From positions 1 through 57,897 of the forward strand of contig JAXGRA010000013.1 of assembly GCA_040766135.1 (NCBI GenBank): a stretch of 57,897 bases of DNA, given 5' to 3'. Both the position numbers and the translations under genes were made by a program. The notes beneath the pieces were generated by a model, which was given only the letters and a program-made list of their open reading frames with translations, had not been told where the DNA came from and did not search any database. Positions within the stretch are counted from its first letter, which is position 1, and each line of letters begins with the position of its first letter. Of the stretch, positions 16,551-24,270 are shown piece by piece. This stretch comes from JAGVSV01 sp040766135. Its GTDB lineage: Bacteria > Bacillota > Clostridia > Christensenellales > Aristaeellaceae.

Positions 16551-17720
16551 TTATTCGTGCCTCAATGCCAGCACGGGCAGCAGCTTGGAGGCTTTGTTCG
16601 CCGGGTACAGGCCAAACACGATACCAATTGTAAGCGAGAATACCACCGCCACCGCAGCAATAAAGGGTGAAATAGTAAGCGTCATCCCCAACACCGGCGA
16701 TAGCAAATGGGTGGCAAGGACGCTGATGCCCAGGCCCAGCAACCCGCCAATCAGGCTGACCACCAATGCTTCCACCAGAAACTGGCTGAGAATATTGCCC
16801 CGGGTAGCGCCAATCGCTTTGCGGATACCGATCTCACGGGTACGCTCGGAAACCGATACCAGCATGATATTCATAATGCCAATGCCGCCCACCAGCAGGG
16901 AGATGGCCGCGATGCCGCCCAACATCAGCGTCAGGGTGTTTGTGGCCGAGGTAAGCGTTTCCAAAGCGGTGGTCTGATTGTATATACGATAGGTGGTGGA
17001 GGAAGAAGCCCCTACCATCAGCGCATCCATGTAGGAGGTCAGGCTTTCCTGCGCCACATCCACGTCCTCTGCCGATGTGGCGGACACATACACGCTGTTG
17101 ATCCCCTTGCGCTGAAACAGCCGTTCCCCGACGGTATACGGGATAAGGATCAGGTTGTCCCCGGAGCCGGCCATGCTTGTCCCAATCTCATTCAAAATGC
17201 CCACCACGGTAAAAGGATAGCCCTTCCAGGTGAATGTTTCCCCCACAGCGTGGATGCTTCCAAACAGCTCTTCGGCCGCCTCCTGTCCCAGCACTGCGAC
17301 AAAGTTGCGGTTGTTTACATCGGGCTCCGTCAAAAAGCGCCCCAGCGCCAGGGAGTAGTTGCGGATGACATCATAGCCAGGGGTCGTTGCAATGATGGAG
17401 CCATCCTCATATTGCTGGAGGCCTGCCTTTAAGGTGCCGGAGCTCATGGAAAACGGGCTTGCCTGCGCCACGCCCTCCAGGGAGCGCATCTCATTCACGC
17501 GCTGCAATGTAATGGGGTTGTTGCGGCGCATGTTGATGTTGACGCTCAGCAGGTTGGTTCCCATCTTTTGAATGCTGTCGCTTACAGATTGATTGGCGCC
17601 CTGGCCAATGGATACCAGCACCACCACAGATGCAACCCCGATGATGATGCCCAGCATCGTTAAAAAGGAGCGCATTTTGTTGCCCAAGATGGACTTGAAT
17701 GCCATTTGTATCGAGTTCAT
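16551..17720 (-). CDS. MacB-like ABC transporter permease
   Basis: This 389-residue protein has one N-terminal membrane helix (residues about 21-42, SFLTMLGIIIGVASVVVLVSI), a long extracytoplasmic MacB-PCD domain and three C-terminal helices of the FtsX-like domain with the motif VSERTREIGIRKAIGA. This is the layout of MacB/FtsX-type exporters of peptides, lantibiotics or antibiotics. I start it at the ATG at 17720 (AGAGGGA upstream); the longer frame reads back into the ATPase gene. It is the third gene of an adaptor-ATPase-permease operon next to a divergent two-component system. Confidence 0.9.
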   Translation of the reverse strand: MNSIQMAFKSILGNKMRSFLTMLGIIIGVASVVVLVSIGQGANQSVSDSIQKMGTNLLSVNINMRRNNPITLQRVNEMRSLEGVAQASPFSMSSGTLKAGLQQYEDGSIIATTPGYDVIRNYSLALGRFLTEPDVNNRNFVAVLGQEAAEELFGSIHAVGETFTWKGYPFTVVGILNEIGTSMAGSGDNLILIPYTVGERLFQRKGINSVYVSATSAEDVDVAQESLTSYMDALMVGASSSTTYRIYNQTTALETLTSATNTLTLMLGGIAAISLLVGGIGIMNIMLVSVSERTREIGIRKAIGATRGNILSQFLVEALVVSLIGGLLGLGISVLATHLLSPVLGMTLTISPFIAAVAVVFSLTIGIVFGLYPANKASKLLPVLALRHE

Positions 17721-17721
17721 T

Positions 17722-18396
17722 TTATCCCTCTTCTGCCTGTTGGATTTTGCCATCCACGATGCGCAGCGCGCGCTGTGCGCGGGCGGCAATGCCCTGGTCA
17801 TGGGTAATCAGCACAATGGTGTTGCCCTGATGGTGAAGCTGCTCAAACAGGCCCATAATCTCCGCCCCCGTGGCCGTATCCAGGTTGCCGGTGGGTTCAT
17901 CCGCTAAGATGAGATGCGGCTTTGCAACCAATGCCCGCGCAATGGCTACCCGCTGTTGCTGGCCGCCCGAAAGCTGCGCGGGGCGGTGTTTCATGCGGTC
18001 ACTTAGTCCCACGCTGTCTAATGCTTCCTCTGCCTGCCGCCGCCTTTGCCTGCGGCCAATGCCCTGATAGATCAGCGGAAGCTCCACATTCTCCAGTGCA
18101 TTCAATCGCCCCAGCAGGTTGAAACCCTGGAAGATAAACCCGATGTGCGTGCTGCGCAGCCGGGCAAGCTGCCTGTTGGAATACTTGCTGGTATCCGTTC
18201 CCGCCAGCCGGTAGGTGCCGCTGTCCTGAACATCCAGGCAGCCAATTATGTTCATCAGGGTGGATTTTCCGCTGCCGCTGGGGCCGATGATCGCCACATA
18301 CTCGCCATCGTCAATATCGAAACTGACCTGGTTAAGTGCGTGAACCTTCTCTCCGCCCAGTTGATAGCATTTGTTGATATCCTGCATATGGATCAT
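17722..18396 (-). CDS. MacB/LolD-type ABC transporter ATPase
   Basis: This 224-residue ATPase has Walker A GPSGSGKST (residues 38-46), the signature LSGGQQQRVAIARALV and Walker B LILADEPTGNLD. It belongs to the MacB/LolD group that works with FtsX-like permeases. Its start overlaps the adaptor stop by four bases and its stop is one base before the permease ATG, so all three proteins are translationally coupled. Confidence 0.94.
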   Translation of the reverse strand: MIHMQDINKCYQLGGEKVHALNQVSFDIDDGEYVAIIGPSGSGKSTLMNIIGCLDVQDSGTYRLAGTDTSKYSNRQLARLRSTHIGFIFQGFNLLGRLNALENVELPLIYQGIGRRQRRRQAEEALDSVGLSDRMKHRPAQLSGGQQQRVAIARALVAKPHLILADEPTGNLDTATGAEIMGLFEQLHHQGNTIVLITHDQGIAARAQRALRIVDGKIQQAEEG

Positions 18397-19937
18397 GGGC
18401 GCTGCCCTCCGCCGGGCTGGAAATTGCCACCCGGCCCGCCTCCCGGCATCCGGGGGCGCTGATTGCTGTCTGTTTGCATGGCGTTGGCTCGCACCAGTAT
18501 GATATCCCCTGCCTGAAGGCCGGAAGTGACCGCTGCATAATTGGCATCGGAAAGCCCCACCTGCACATAGGTTTTGATTCCGGTTTGGTCGGCATCGGCA
18601 GCCAGGGTATTGTCCTTAAGCAATACATAGTTGCCCTGCCTGTCGTTCATCAGGGCGGCCAGCGGCACCAGCACAGCGCCCGCTTCCTCGCCCACTGTCA
18701 AGGTCATCGTGCCGTTCATGCCGCTTAACAGGCGGCTGTCCTCGTGCACCGACAGCGTCACCGTGTAGTTGGTGATGCCGGATGTGGTGCTGCCCAAGCG
18801 GGAGATGCGCTCCACCCGGACAGGCAGCTGAACATCCGGCAGCGCATCCAGCGTGACCGTTCCCTCCTGCCCTTCCTGCACCGACAGGATATCCAGTTCA
18901 TCCACCGCTACATCCATCACAAAGGCCTGATCAGGGTACAATTTCAGCAGGCAATCGCCCTCGTTGAGCGCCTGTCCTGTTTGTGCGCTCACCTCGGACA
19001 CAATGCCGTTCATTGGGCTTCGGTATACAGGATCTTTCAGCAGCGCCTGCAAGTCCAGCAACTGCTGCGCCATGTCTTCACGCTCCGCTACTGCCTGCTG
19101 GTATTCTGCTGTTGGCTCTGCGTTTTTGACCTTTGCAATCGTGCTTTTTGAGGTAACAGAGGAATTTACCTTGACAGGGATGCTGTCCACCACCCCATCT
19201 ATATCGGTATACAAGGCATAAGGTTGGCTGATTTGTGCGCTGCCCTCGCCCACGGTCACTCCATTGAGGGTAACCTGCACCGCTTGATCCACCCGTGCTA
19301 AGGTGTCCGGGAAAGTAATCAGCGCGGTTTTCTCATCCGTCAGGCGCGCCACACTGCCTGTTTGAGTTTGGGAGCCCACCTTTACGCGTACCGTCTGCCC
19401 CAGCGACAGCGTGGTGGTGGGCGTGATGTTTACCTGCATCAGGCCATTGGTTGAAAGGACAGCGGCCGGCTCACCTTGTAAAGATTGCTGCACCATTTGC
19501 CCGGCTTGCAGGTTAAGCACCTTTACAATACCGGCCATGGCGGGCTTGATGCTTTGGTCGCTCTTTTGCTGGCTGAGCAGTGTCAGCAGGGCTTCATCCT
19601 GCTCGTTCAGGGCGGTTTGTGCTGCGTCTATTGCGTCCTGAAGCGCCTGGGTATCATAGTGTGCCAGCACTTGCCCGGAGGTGACGGCCTCTCCTTGCGT
19701 GGCCTCAATGGCGCTTAGTGTGACAGCCTCCGGCAGTGTCAGGCTTTCTACTTTGTCAAAGCGCAAAGCCCCCGTGGCAATCACTGTTTTGGTTACACTG
19801 CCCAGGGTCAGTGTAATTTCTCTATACGCAGGCGTTGCTTCCGGGCTTGATGTGCTGGCAGCCGTTGCCATGACCGGTATCAGCCAAATCAGACAGAGAA
19901 TAAGAGCGCTTTTTTGAATGAAAAGTTTGCGTGTCAT
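18393..19937 (-). CDS. Exporter periplasmic-adaptor-like (membrane fusion) protein
   Basis: This 514-residue protein begins with a signal/anchor helix (SALILCLIWLIPVMA) and shows the adaptor order of a lipoyl-type strand, a helical hairpin (about residues 95-135), a beta-barrel with VAVDELDILSVQEGQEGTVTLDAL and a membrane-proximal domain ending in GLQAGDIILVRANAM. The tail is Gly/Pro-rich (GGGPGGNFQPGGG), as in many Gram-positive YknX-like adaptors. AGGAGG precedes the ATG at 19937. It is the first gene of the export operon and its promoter region carries direct-repeat boxes shared with the divergent response regulator gene. Confidence 0.88.
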   Translation of the reverse strand: MTRKLFIQKSALILCLIWLIPVMATAASTSSPEATPAYREITLTLGSVTKTVIATGALRFDKVESLTLPEAVTLSAIEATQGEAVTSGQVLAHYDTQALQDAIDAAQTALNEQDEALLTLLSQQKSDQSIKPAMAGIVKVLNLQAGQMVQQSLQGEPAAVLSTNGLMQVNITPTTTLSLGQTVRVKVGSQTQTGSVARLTDEKTALITFPDTLARVDQAVQVTLNGVTVGEGSAQISQPYALYTDIDGVVDSIPVKVNSSVTSKSTIAKVKNAEPTAEYQQAVAEREDMAQQLLDLQALLKDPVYRSPMNGIVSEVSAQTGQALNEGDCLLKLYPDQAFVMDVAVDELDILSVQEGQEGTVTLDALPDVQLPVRVERISRLGSTTSGITNYTVTLSVHEDSRLLSGMNGTMTLTVGEEAGAVLVPLAALMNDRQGNYVLLKDNTLAADADQTGIKTYVQVGLSDANYAAVTSGLQAGDIILVRANAMQTDSNQRPRMPGGGPGGNFQPGGGQRP

Positions 19938-19991
19938 GTTGCCTCCTTTTTGCAGGAAATTGCCCTGCGATGTGTATCCTATCAAAGCAAA

Positions 19992-20041
19992 CTGAAATGA
20001 TGCTGAAAAGTTGACGCCATTATTTTTCAGGTTCTTTTCAG
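19992..20041. promoter_or_regulatory. Two mirror-image PhoB/OmpR-type box pairs between exporter and two-component system
   Basis: TTTTCAG occurs at 20024-20030 and 20035-20041, 11 bases apart. On the other strand ATTTCAG and TTTTCAG (CTGAAAT 19992-19998, CTGAAAA 20003-20009) repeat with the same 11-base step. Each pair ends 10 bases before a -10-like hexamer: TATCCT (20052-20057) for the regulator gene and TAGGAT on the minus strand for the exporter. Such 11-base direct repeats are typical of OmpR/PhoB-type dimers. Confidence 0.65.
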
Positions 20042-20084
20042 AATGGTTGTATATCCTATAAAATAGAAAGGAAAGGAGAGCGGC

Positions 20085-20765
20085 TTGCGAATTTTAGTTG
20101 TTGAAGATGAAAAAAACCTGGCCAGCGCCCTGGTTAAATTGCTGGAGGGGCAGCAATACGCAGCCGAAGCGGTCTATGACGGTCAGTCCGGCCTGGACTA
20201 TGCCCGCAGCGGGCAATATGATGCGCTGATTCTGGATGTAATGCTGCCCGGCCTTAGCGGGTTTCAGATTGCTTCTATCCTGCGCGAAGAGGGGATTGAT
20301 GTGCCGATCTTGATGCTGACTGCGCGGGACAAAGTAAATGACAAAGTACGCGGCCTGGACAGCGGCGCGGATGATTACCTCACCAAACCCTTTACCACCG
20401 AGGAACTGCTGGCGCGGGTGCGTGCCTTGCTGCGGCGGCAGGGTACGGTGCAGATGGATGCAGTCATCTTCGGGGATATCACCTTATCCCTTGGTGCCAG
20501 CACCCTGTCCCGGCAGGACAAGCAGGTTCGCCTCAGCCGCAAAGAGCAGGAAGTGATGTACATTTTGATGTCGCTCCCTCCGGGGCACATTGTCAGCAAG
20601 GATGAACTGATTATGAAGGTGTGGGGGGCGGACAGCGAGGCGATGGACAACAATGTGGAAGCCTACATTTCCTTCCTGCGCAAGAAATTGCTTTATTTGA
20701 ACAGCGCTGTGCAGATCATTGCCCAGCGCCGCCTGGGCTATCTATTGGAGTATTCGGCATGCTGA
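20085..20765 (+). CDS. OmpR/PhoB-family response regulator
   Basis: This 226-residue regulator has a receiver domain with the acidic pair EDE (residues 7-9), phospho-acceptor Asp51 (ALILDVMLPGLSG) and Lys102 region (TKPF). A C-terminal winged helix follows (VRLSRKEQEVMYILM, later AYISFLRKKL). The start is TTG with AAAGGAGAG seven bases upstream. It overlaps the sensor gene by seven bases. Together they sit divergently from the MacB-like exporter, the arrangement seen when a two-component system senses an antimicrobial or envelope stress and induces export. The inducing signal is unknown. Confidence 0.93.
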   Translation: MRILVVEDEKNLASALVKLLEGQQYAAEAVYDGQSGLDYARSGQYDALILDVMLPGLSGFQIASILREEGIDVPILMLTARDKVNDKVRGLDSGADDYLTKPFTTEELLARVRALLRRQGTVQMDAVIFGDITLSLGASTLSRQDKQVRLSRKEQEVMYILMSLPPGHIVSKDELIMKVWGADSEAMDNNVEAYISFLRKKLLYLNSAVQIIAQRRLGYLLEYSAC

Positions 20766-21964
20766 AAGCGCTACGCCGCAAATTTGTGCTGGTCAGCATG
20801 GTTTTAGTGGCTTTGATTTTGACCGTTGTGCTGCTGACGGGTATTATTTCCACGCGTATGCAGTTTACCCGGGATTATCGGGCGGCCGTGGAACTGGAGC
20901 TGTCCATTGATATAAAGCGGCCACGCAGGGATGCGTTCTGGACGTATCTGCCGCCGCCCGGCCAGCCTGCGCAGCCATCCGAGATTACCTTTACCGCTAT
21001 TCAAAACAGCGGTGGCAACTGGGAGTTGATTACCCCCTGGGTGCAGATGGATTCGGACACGCTGCTGGCGCTTTGCCAGCGTGCCCAGGCTGCGTCATCG
21101 CCCACCGGTTTTTGGGCAGATGCGGGCATTGCCTATGCCCGGCAGGATGGGCGGGTTGCTTTTGCCAACCTGCAAAATGAATATGCGCAGCTGAAAAACA
21201 GCCAGTGGGCCTGGATACTGGTATATGTTGGCGCATTGGGGCTGTTTTTTCTGCTGGCTTTGCTGCTGTCCGGCCGTGCACTTAAGCCAGCCCAGGCCGC
21301 CTGGGCGCAACAGCAGCGCTTTGTTTCGGATGCATCCCACGAACTGAAGACCCCCCTGACGGTGATACTGGCCAACCTGGACATTTTAGAGAACGAACAG
21401 GGCGGCAGCCAGTGGCTGTCTGCTGCGCGGACAGAAGGGTTGATCATGAAAAAACTCATTGAAAACCTTTTGTTCCTTGCCCGCTCGGACGAAGAACGGG
21501 AACCGGCAGAGCATGAACTGATCAACCTGTCCAACCTCGCCGATGAAACCTCTTTGGCTTTTGAAGCACCTGCTTATGAGAGGGGATTGACACTTACCAC
21601 CAGCATTGCGCCCCATCAAATGATGCGGGGCAATGAGGATCTGCTGAGGCAGCTGCTGTCCATCCTGCTGGATAATGCGGTGAAATACACCCCTGAAGGG
21701 GGCACCATTCAAGTAACATTAAAGAAAAACATGGATAAATTAGCGTTAACTGTCCACAATAGCGGGGCCTACATCCCCCCGGAACATGCAAGCCACCTTT
21801 TTGACCGCTTCTACCGCATCGATTCAGCCCGCAGTAAGGCCGAGGGGGGCCATGGGCTGGGCTTGTCCATTGCGGCCGAGATTGCGCGGCAGCATGGAGC
21901 CACGCTCAAGGTGTTCAGCCAGCCGGAGGAAGGAACCAGTTTTGTATTCATCGTGCAAAATTGA
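20759..21964 (+). CDS. Sensor histidine kinase
   Basis: This 401-residue membrane kinase has helices at about residues 9-30 and 152-172 enclosing a ~120-residue extracytoplasmic sensor region. HisKA carries His194 in SDASHELKTPL. The HATPase domain shows N box DNAVKYTPEGG, DRFYRID and GGHGLGLSIA. There is no clear HAMP domain; the second helix runs almost straight into the dimerisation helix. I use the ATG at 20759 because the longer frame only reads back through the regulator gene. A palindromic repeat element begins 13 bases after the stop. Confidence 0.93.
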   Translation: MLKALRRKFVLVSMVLVALILTVVLLTGIISTRMQFTRDYRAAVELELSIDIKRPRRDAFWTYLPPPGQPAQPSEITFTAIQNSGGNWELITPWVQMDSDTLLALCQRAQAASSPTGFWADAGIAYARQDGRVAFANLQNEYAQLKNSQWAWILVYVGALGLFFLLALLLSGRALKPAQAAWAQQQRFVSDASHELKTPLTVILANLDILENEQGGSQWLSAARTEGLIMKKLIENLLFLARSDEEREPAEHELINLSNLADETSLAFEAPAYERGLTLTTSIAPHQMMRGNEDLLRQLLSILLDNAVKYTPEGGTIQVTLKKNMDKLALTVHNSGAYIPPEHASHLFDRFYRIDSARSKAEGGHGLGLSIAAEIARQHGATLKVFSQPEEGTSFVFIVQN

Positions 21965-21976
21965 TGCACAATCTAA

Positions 21977-22136
21977 TACTGGTTCCAAACATTCATGCAT
22001 CGACGTGTCGGGTCTTTTGACTTGCAGCTGTGTCGGCTGCTCGGTCAGCGTAGCGCTGCTACGCTTCCCTCGGCTGCTCCTTGCTGCAAGCCAAAATCCC
22101 TCTCCCCTTTGGATGCACTAATGTTTTACACCAGTA
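21977..22136. repeat. Palindromic intergenic repeat element, copy A (160 bp)
   Basis: The ends TACTGGT...AAACATT..TGCATC and GATGCA..AATGTTTT..ACCAGTA are inverted repeats of about 25 bases. Inside, CTTGCAGC (22021-22028) faces GCTGCAAG (22083-22090), and the centre is the hairpin AGCGTAG-CGCTG-CTACGCT. A second, shorter copy lies at 44923-45054. Both follow directly behind a stop codon. Transcribed, it would fold into one long stem, so it may also serve as terminator. No protein is encoded; it looks like a MITE/REP-type element. Confidence 0.75.
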
Positions 22137-22190
22137 CAAGGCGCTTATAATTTCTATTAAAATGCAGAGAAAATAAATTTTCCGGAGTTA

Positions 22191-22241
22191 TTGACAAATG
22201 TCAGATTGCGTGTATAATGAAGATAAACCGACATATGTCGG
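22191..22241 (+). promoter_or_regulatory. Promoter with two related palindromes before the DUF5320/Mrp cluster
   Basis: TTGACA (22191-22196), 16 bases and TATAAT (22213-22218) form a strong promoter. TGACAAATGTCA (22192-22203) overlaps the -35, and CCGACATATGTCGG (22228-22241), an exact 14-base palindrome, covers the start region. Both contain GACAWATGTC, which suggests one repressor binding on both sides of the -10. The DUF134 protein encoded downstream is a candidate. Confidence 0.65.
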
Positions 22242-22280
22242 AAACTAACTACGCGATGCTACGAAAGAAAGGAGCACAAT

Positions 22281-22619
22281 ATGCCAAGATTAGATGGAAC
22301 AGGACCGATGGGTACAGGACGTATGCAAGGACGCCAGATGGGCAACTGCGAAGGGGCGCAGCCTGTGCAGGCCGGATTCGGCATGGGCCGTGGCGCTGGC
22401 ATGGGTCGCGGCGTCGGCATGGGCCGTGGCGCTGGGCGCATGGGCGTAGGGCTGGGCAACCGGATGGGTTGGCGCTGCATGGGCTGGGGTGCTGGCCGCA
22501 TGCGCGGCTGTTTCGCACCGTCTGTACCGATGGAGAACGAAAAGGACGTGCTGACCCAGCACAAGCAGAATCTCCAGGCACGCCTGGAAGCGATTGACAA
22601 GCGTCTGGAAACCCTGTAA
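22281..22619 (+). CDS. DUF5320-type small Gly/Met/Arg-rich protein
   Basis: This 112-residue protein opens with MPRLDGTGPMGTG, the usual start of DUF5320 proteins. It continues as a low-complexity tract rich in Gly, Met and Arg (repeats such as GMGRGAGMGRG) and ends in a short helical region (residues about 82-112) with coiled-coil character. Two Cys (WRCMGW and RGCFAP) lie near the end of the tract. AAAGGAG precedes the ATG. Such proteins typically accompany Mrp/NifX-like Fe-S or metal-cofactor proteins in anaerobes. Their function is not established. The Met-rich tract suggests metal binding, but that is inference. Confidence 0.8.
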   Translation: MPRLDGTGPMGTGRMQGRQMGNCEGAQPVQAGFGMGRGAGMGRGVGMGRGAGRMGVGLGNRMGWRCMGWGAGRMRGCFAPSVPMENEKDVLTQHKQNLQARLEAIDKRLETL

Positions 22620-22633
22620 AAAAGTGAAGGACG

Positions 22634-22670
22634 GCCCGGAACCGACACACCGTTCGTTCCGGGCTTTCTC
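22634..22670 (+). terminator. Hairpin between the DUF5320 and DUF134 genes
   Basis: GCCCGGAAC (22634-22642) pairs with GTTCCGGGC (22656-22664) around a 13-base loop, followed by TTTCTC. The T run is weak, so it may only reduce read-through or stabilise the upstream message. Confidence 0.55.
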
Positions 22671-22745
22671 CTTGCGGGGGCATCCCGCGCGCGCGGCTTG
22701 TTATGAAAAAGCAGCCGCGTACTATGAAAAACCGAGGTGATTTTG

Positions 22746-23138
22746 TTGCCCAGACCGATGAAGGGGCGCAGGGTATGCTGCGTGCCCCAAAATACCCGTT
22801 TTGGCCCGCTGGAGCATGGCGGCGATCAGGAAGCAGTTATCATGACGGTGGACGAATTTGAAACCATCCGCCTGATTGATTATATGCACATGACCCAGGA
22901 GGAATGCGCCGCGCAGATGGGCGTGGGCCGCACCACCGTGCAGGGGGTGTATGACCAGGCGCGCAAGAAGGTGGCGCGCGTGCTGGTGGAGTCCCGGCCG
23001 CTGACCATAGCCGGCGGGCGGTACATCCTGTATGGCCATGACTGGGAGGGCGAGGAATGCCGCGCAGGCGTCTGCCAGCGCCACCGGCGCGGACGGGGCC
23101 AGGGAGGCGGCCGCGGACGCAGGCAGGAAAATACATAA
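22746..23138 (+). CDS. DUF134 helix-turn-helix protein
   Basis: This 130-residue DNA-binding protein starts MPRPMKGRRVCCVP from a TTG codon. GAGGTG lies six bases before it, and this start matches the usual DUF134 N-terminus better than the in-frame GTG nine bases earlier. The HTH is MTQEECAAQMGVGRTTVQGVY (about residues 49-69). The C-terminal third is Arg/Gly-rich with two Cys. DUF134 genes usually neighbour Mrp/NifX-like genes, as here. I infer local control through the palindromes at 22192-22241. Confidence 0.85.
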   Translation: MPRPMKGRRVCCVPQNTRFGPLEHGGDQEAVIMTVDEFETIRLIDYMHMTQEECAAQMGVGRTTVQGVYDQARKKVARVLVESRPLTIAGGRYILYGHDWEGEECRAGVCQRHRRGRGQGGGRGRRQENT

Positions 23139-23210
23139 ACAAAATCGAAAAATACGCAGGGCCGATTGTTTGTACAGGCACGGCCCAAACTTATTCAAAG
23201 GAGAACCATC

Positions 23211-24056
23211 ATGAGCGAAACATGCAACAACAACTGCGAAAGTTGCAGCCAGGACTGCGATAGCCGCAGCGCCCCGCAGGATTTCCGGGCGCACCTGAAT
23301 GCCCACAGCCGCGTGGGCAGCATCATTGGTGTGGTCAGCGGCAAGGGCGGCGTGGGCAAATCGCTGGTCACCAGCCTGCTGGCCGCCGGGGCCACCAGGC
23401 GCGGGCTCAAGGCCGCGATTCTGGATGCCGACATCACCGGGCCTTCCATTCCTCGCGCGTTTGGCATCACCGGCAAGGCCACCGGCACGCAGGAATACCT
23501 GCTGCCCCGCGTCAGCCGCGACGGCGTGCAGATCATGTCCATCAACATGCTGCTGGAAAGCGACACCGACCCGGTGGTATGGCGCGGCCCCATATTGGCC
23601 GGCACCGTCAAGCAGTTTTATTCGGACGTGCTGTGGCACGATGTGGACGTGATGTTCATCGATATGCCGCCGGGTACCGGCGATGTGCCGCTGACGGTGT
23701 TCCAGTCGCTGCCGCTGGACGGCATTGTGGTGGTCACCTCCCCGCAGGAACTGGTGGGCATGATCGTGGGCAAGGCCATGAACATGGCGCGCATGATGGA
23801 TATCCTCATTTTGGGGCTGGTAGAAAACATGTCCTACTTCACCTGCCCGGACAACGGCAAAGACTATCATATCTTCGGCAAGGGCAAATCTGCCGCCGCA
23901 GCCCTGGAATACGGCGTGCCGCTGCTGGGCAGCATCCCGATTGATCCCGAAATCGCCGATGCCTGCGACGAAGGCCGCATTGAAGATATCACCGGCGATT
24001 GGTTAGCCCCTGCGCTGGACGTTGTGGAGAAAGTGACCGCAGCTAAAAACGGTTAA
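23211..24056 (+). CDS. Mrp/NBP35-family P-loop ATPase (Fe-S carrier)
   Basis: This 281-residue protein carries a deviant Walker A, GKGGVGKS (residues 44-51), and the MinD/Mrp motif FIDMPPGTGDVPLT. The N-terminus has a four-cysteine cluster (Cys5, 9, 12, 16), as in NBP35-type scaffolds. In the C-terminal region most Mrp proteins have a CPxC pair; here MSYFTCPDNGK keeps one Cys only. AAAGGAG precedes the ATG at 23211; the in-frame ATG 45 bases upstream lacks a ribosome site. It likely binds and transfers Fe-S clusters with the neighbouring DUF5320 protein. Confidence 0.92.
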   Translation: MSETCNNNCESCSQDCDSRSAPQDFRAHLNAHSRVGSIIGVVSGKGGVGKSLVTSLLAAGATRRGLKAAILDADITGPSIPRAFGITGKATGTQEYLLPRVSRDGVQIMSINMLLESDTDPVVWRGPILAGTVKQFYSDVLWHDVDVMFIDMPPGTGDVPLTVFQSLPLDGIVVVTSPQELVGMIVGKAMNMARMMDILILGLVENMSYFTCPDNGKDYHIFGKGKSAAAALEYGVPLLGSIPIDPEIADACDEGRIEDITGDWLAPALDVVEKVTAAKNG

Positions 24057-24082
24057 TTCTGTTAATTCTATTTGCCTGCTAC

Positions 24083-24123
24083 AACCCGCCGCCAACAGGC
24101 ACCTGTGTGTTGGCGGCGGGTTT
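24083..24123 (+). terminator. Terminator of the Mrp cluster
   Basis: AACCCGCCGCCAACA and TGTTGGCGGCGGGTT pair over a 10-base loop with a short T run. This is a very stable 15-base-pair stem. Confidence 0.85.
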
Positions 24124-24142
24124 GTATAACCTACTATATAAT

Positions 24143-24194
24143 TCGAATAAACAAATAGTTGTGCTTCTGTCGAATAAACAAATAGTTGTGCTTC
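24143..24194. repeat. Two exact 25-base direct repeats upstream of a promoter
   Basis: The 25-base unit starting TCGAATAAACAAATAG and ending GTGCTTC occurs at 24143-24167 and again, unchanged, at 24170-24194, a period of 27 bases. The second copy ends 4 bases before the -35 box at 24199. It may be a tandem activator site or a recent duplication. Confidence 0.85.
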
Positions 24195-24198
24195 AATA

Positions 24199-24227
24199 TG
24201 GACAGGGGAGAGGATATACGGTATAAT
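24199..24227 (+). promoter_or_regulatory. Promoter of the 24.3-28.2 kb operon
   Basis: TGGACA (24199-24204), a 17-base spacer and TATAAT (24222-24227) form a good sigma-A promoter placed directly behind the 25-base direct repeats. Confidence 0.75.
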
Positions 24228-24270
24228 TAATACATCAGCGCAAATATTTGAAAACGTGAGGGAGGCTCAA

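Noticed and set aside
24143..24194. A CRISPR array
   Set aside because: There are only two units, the gap is two bases instead of a spacer, and no cas gene is nearby.
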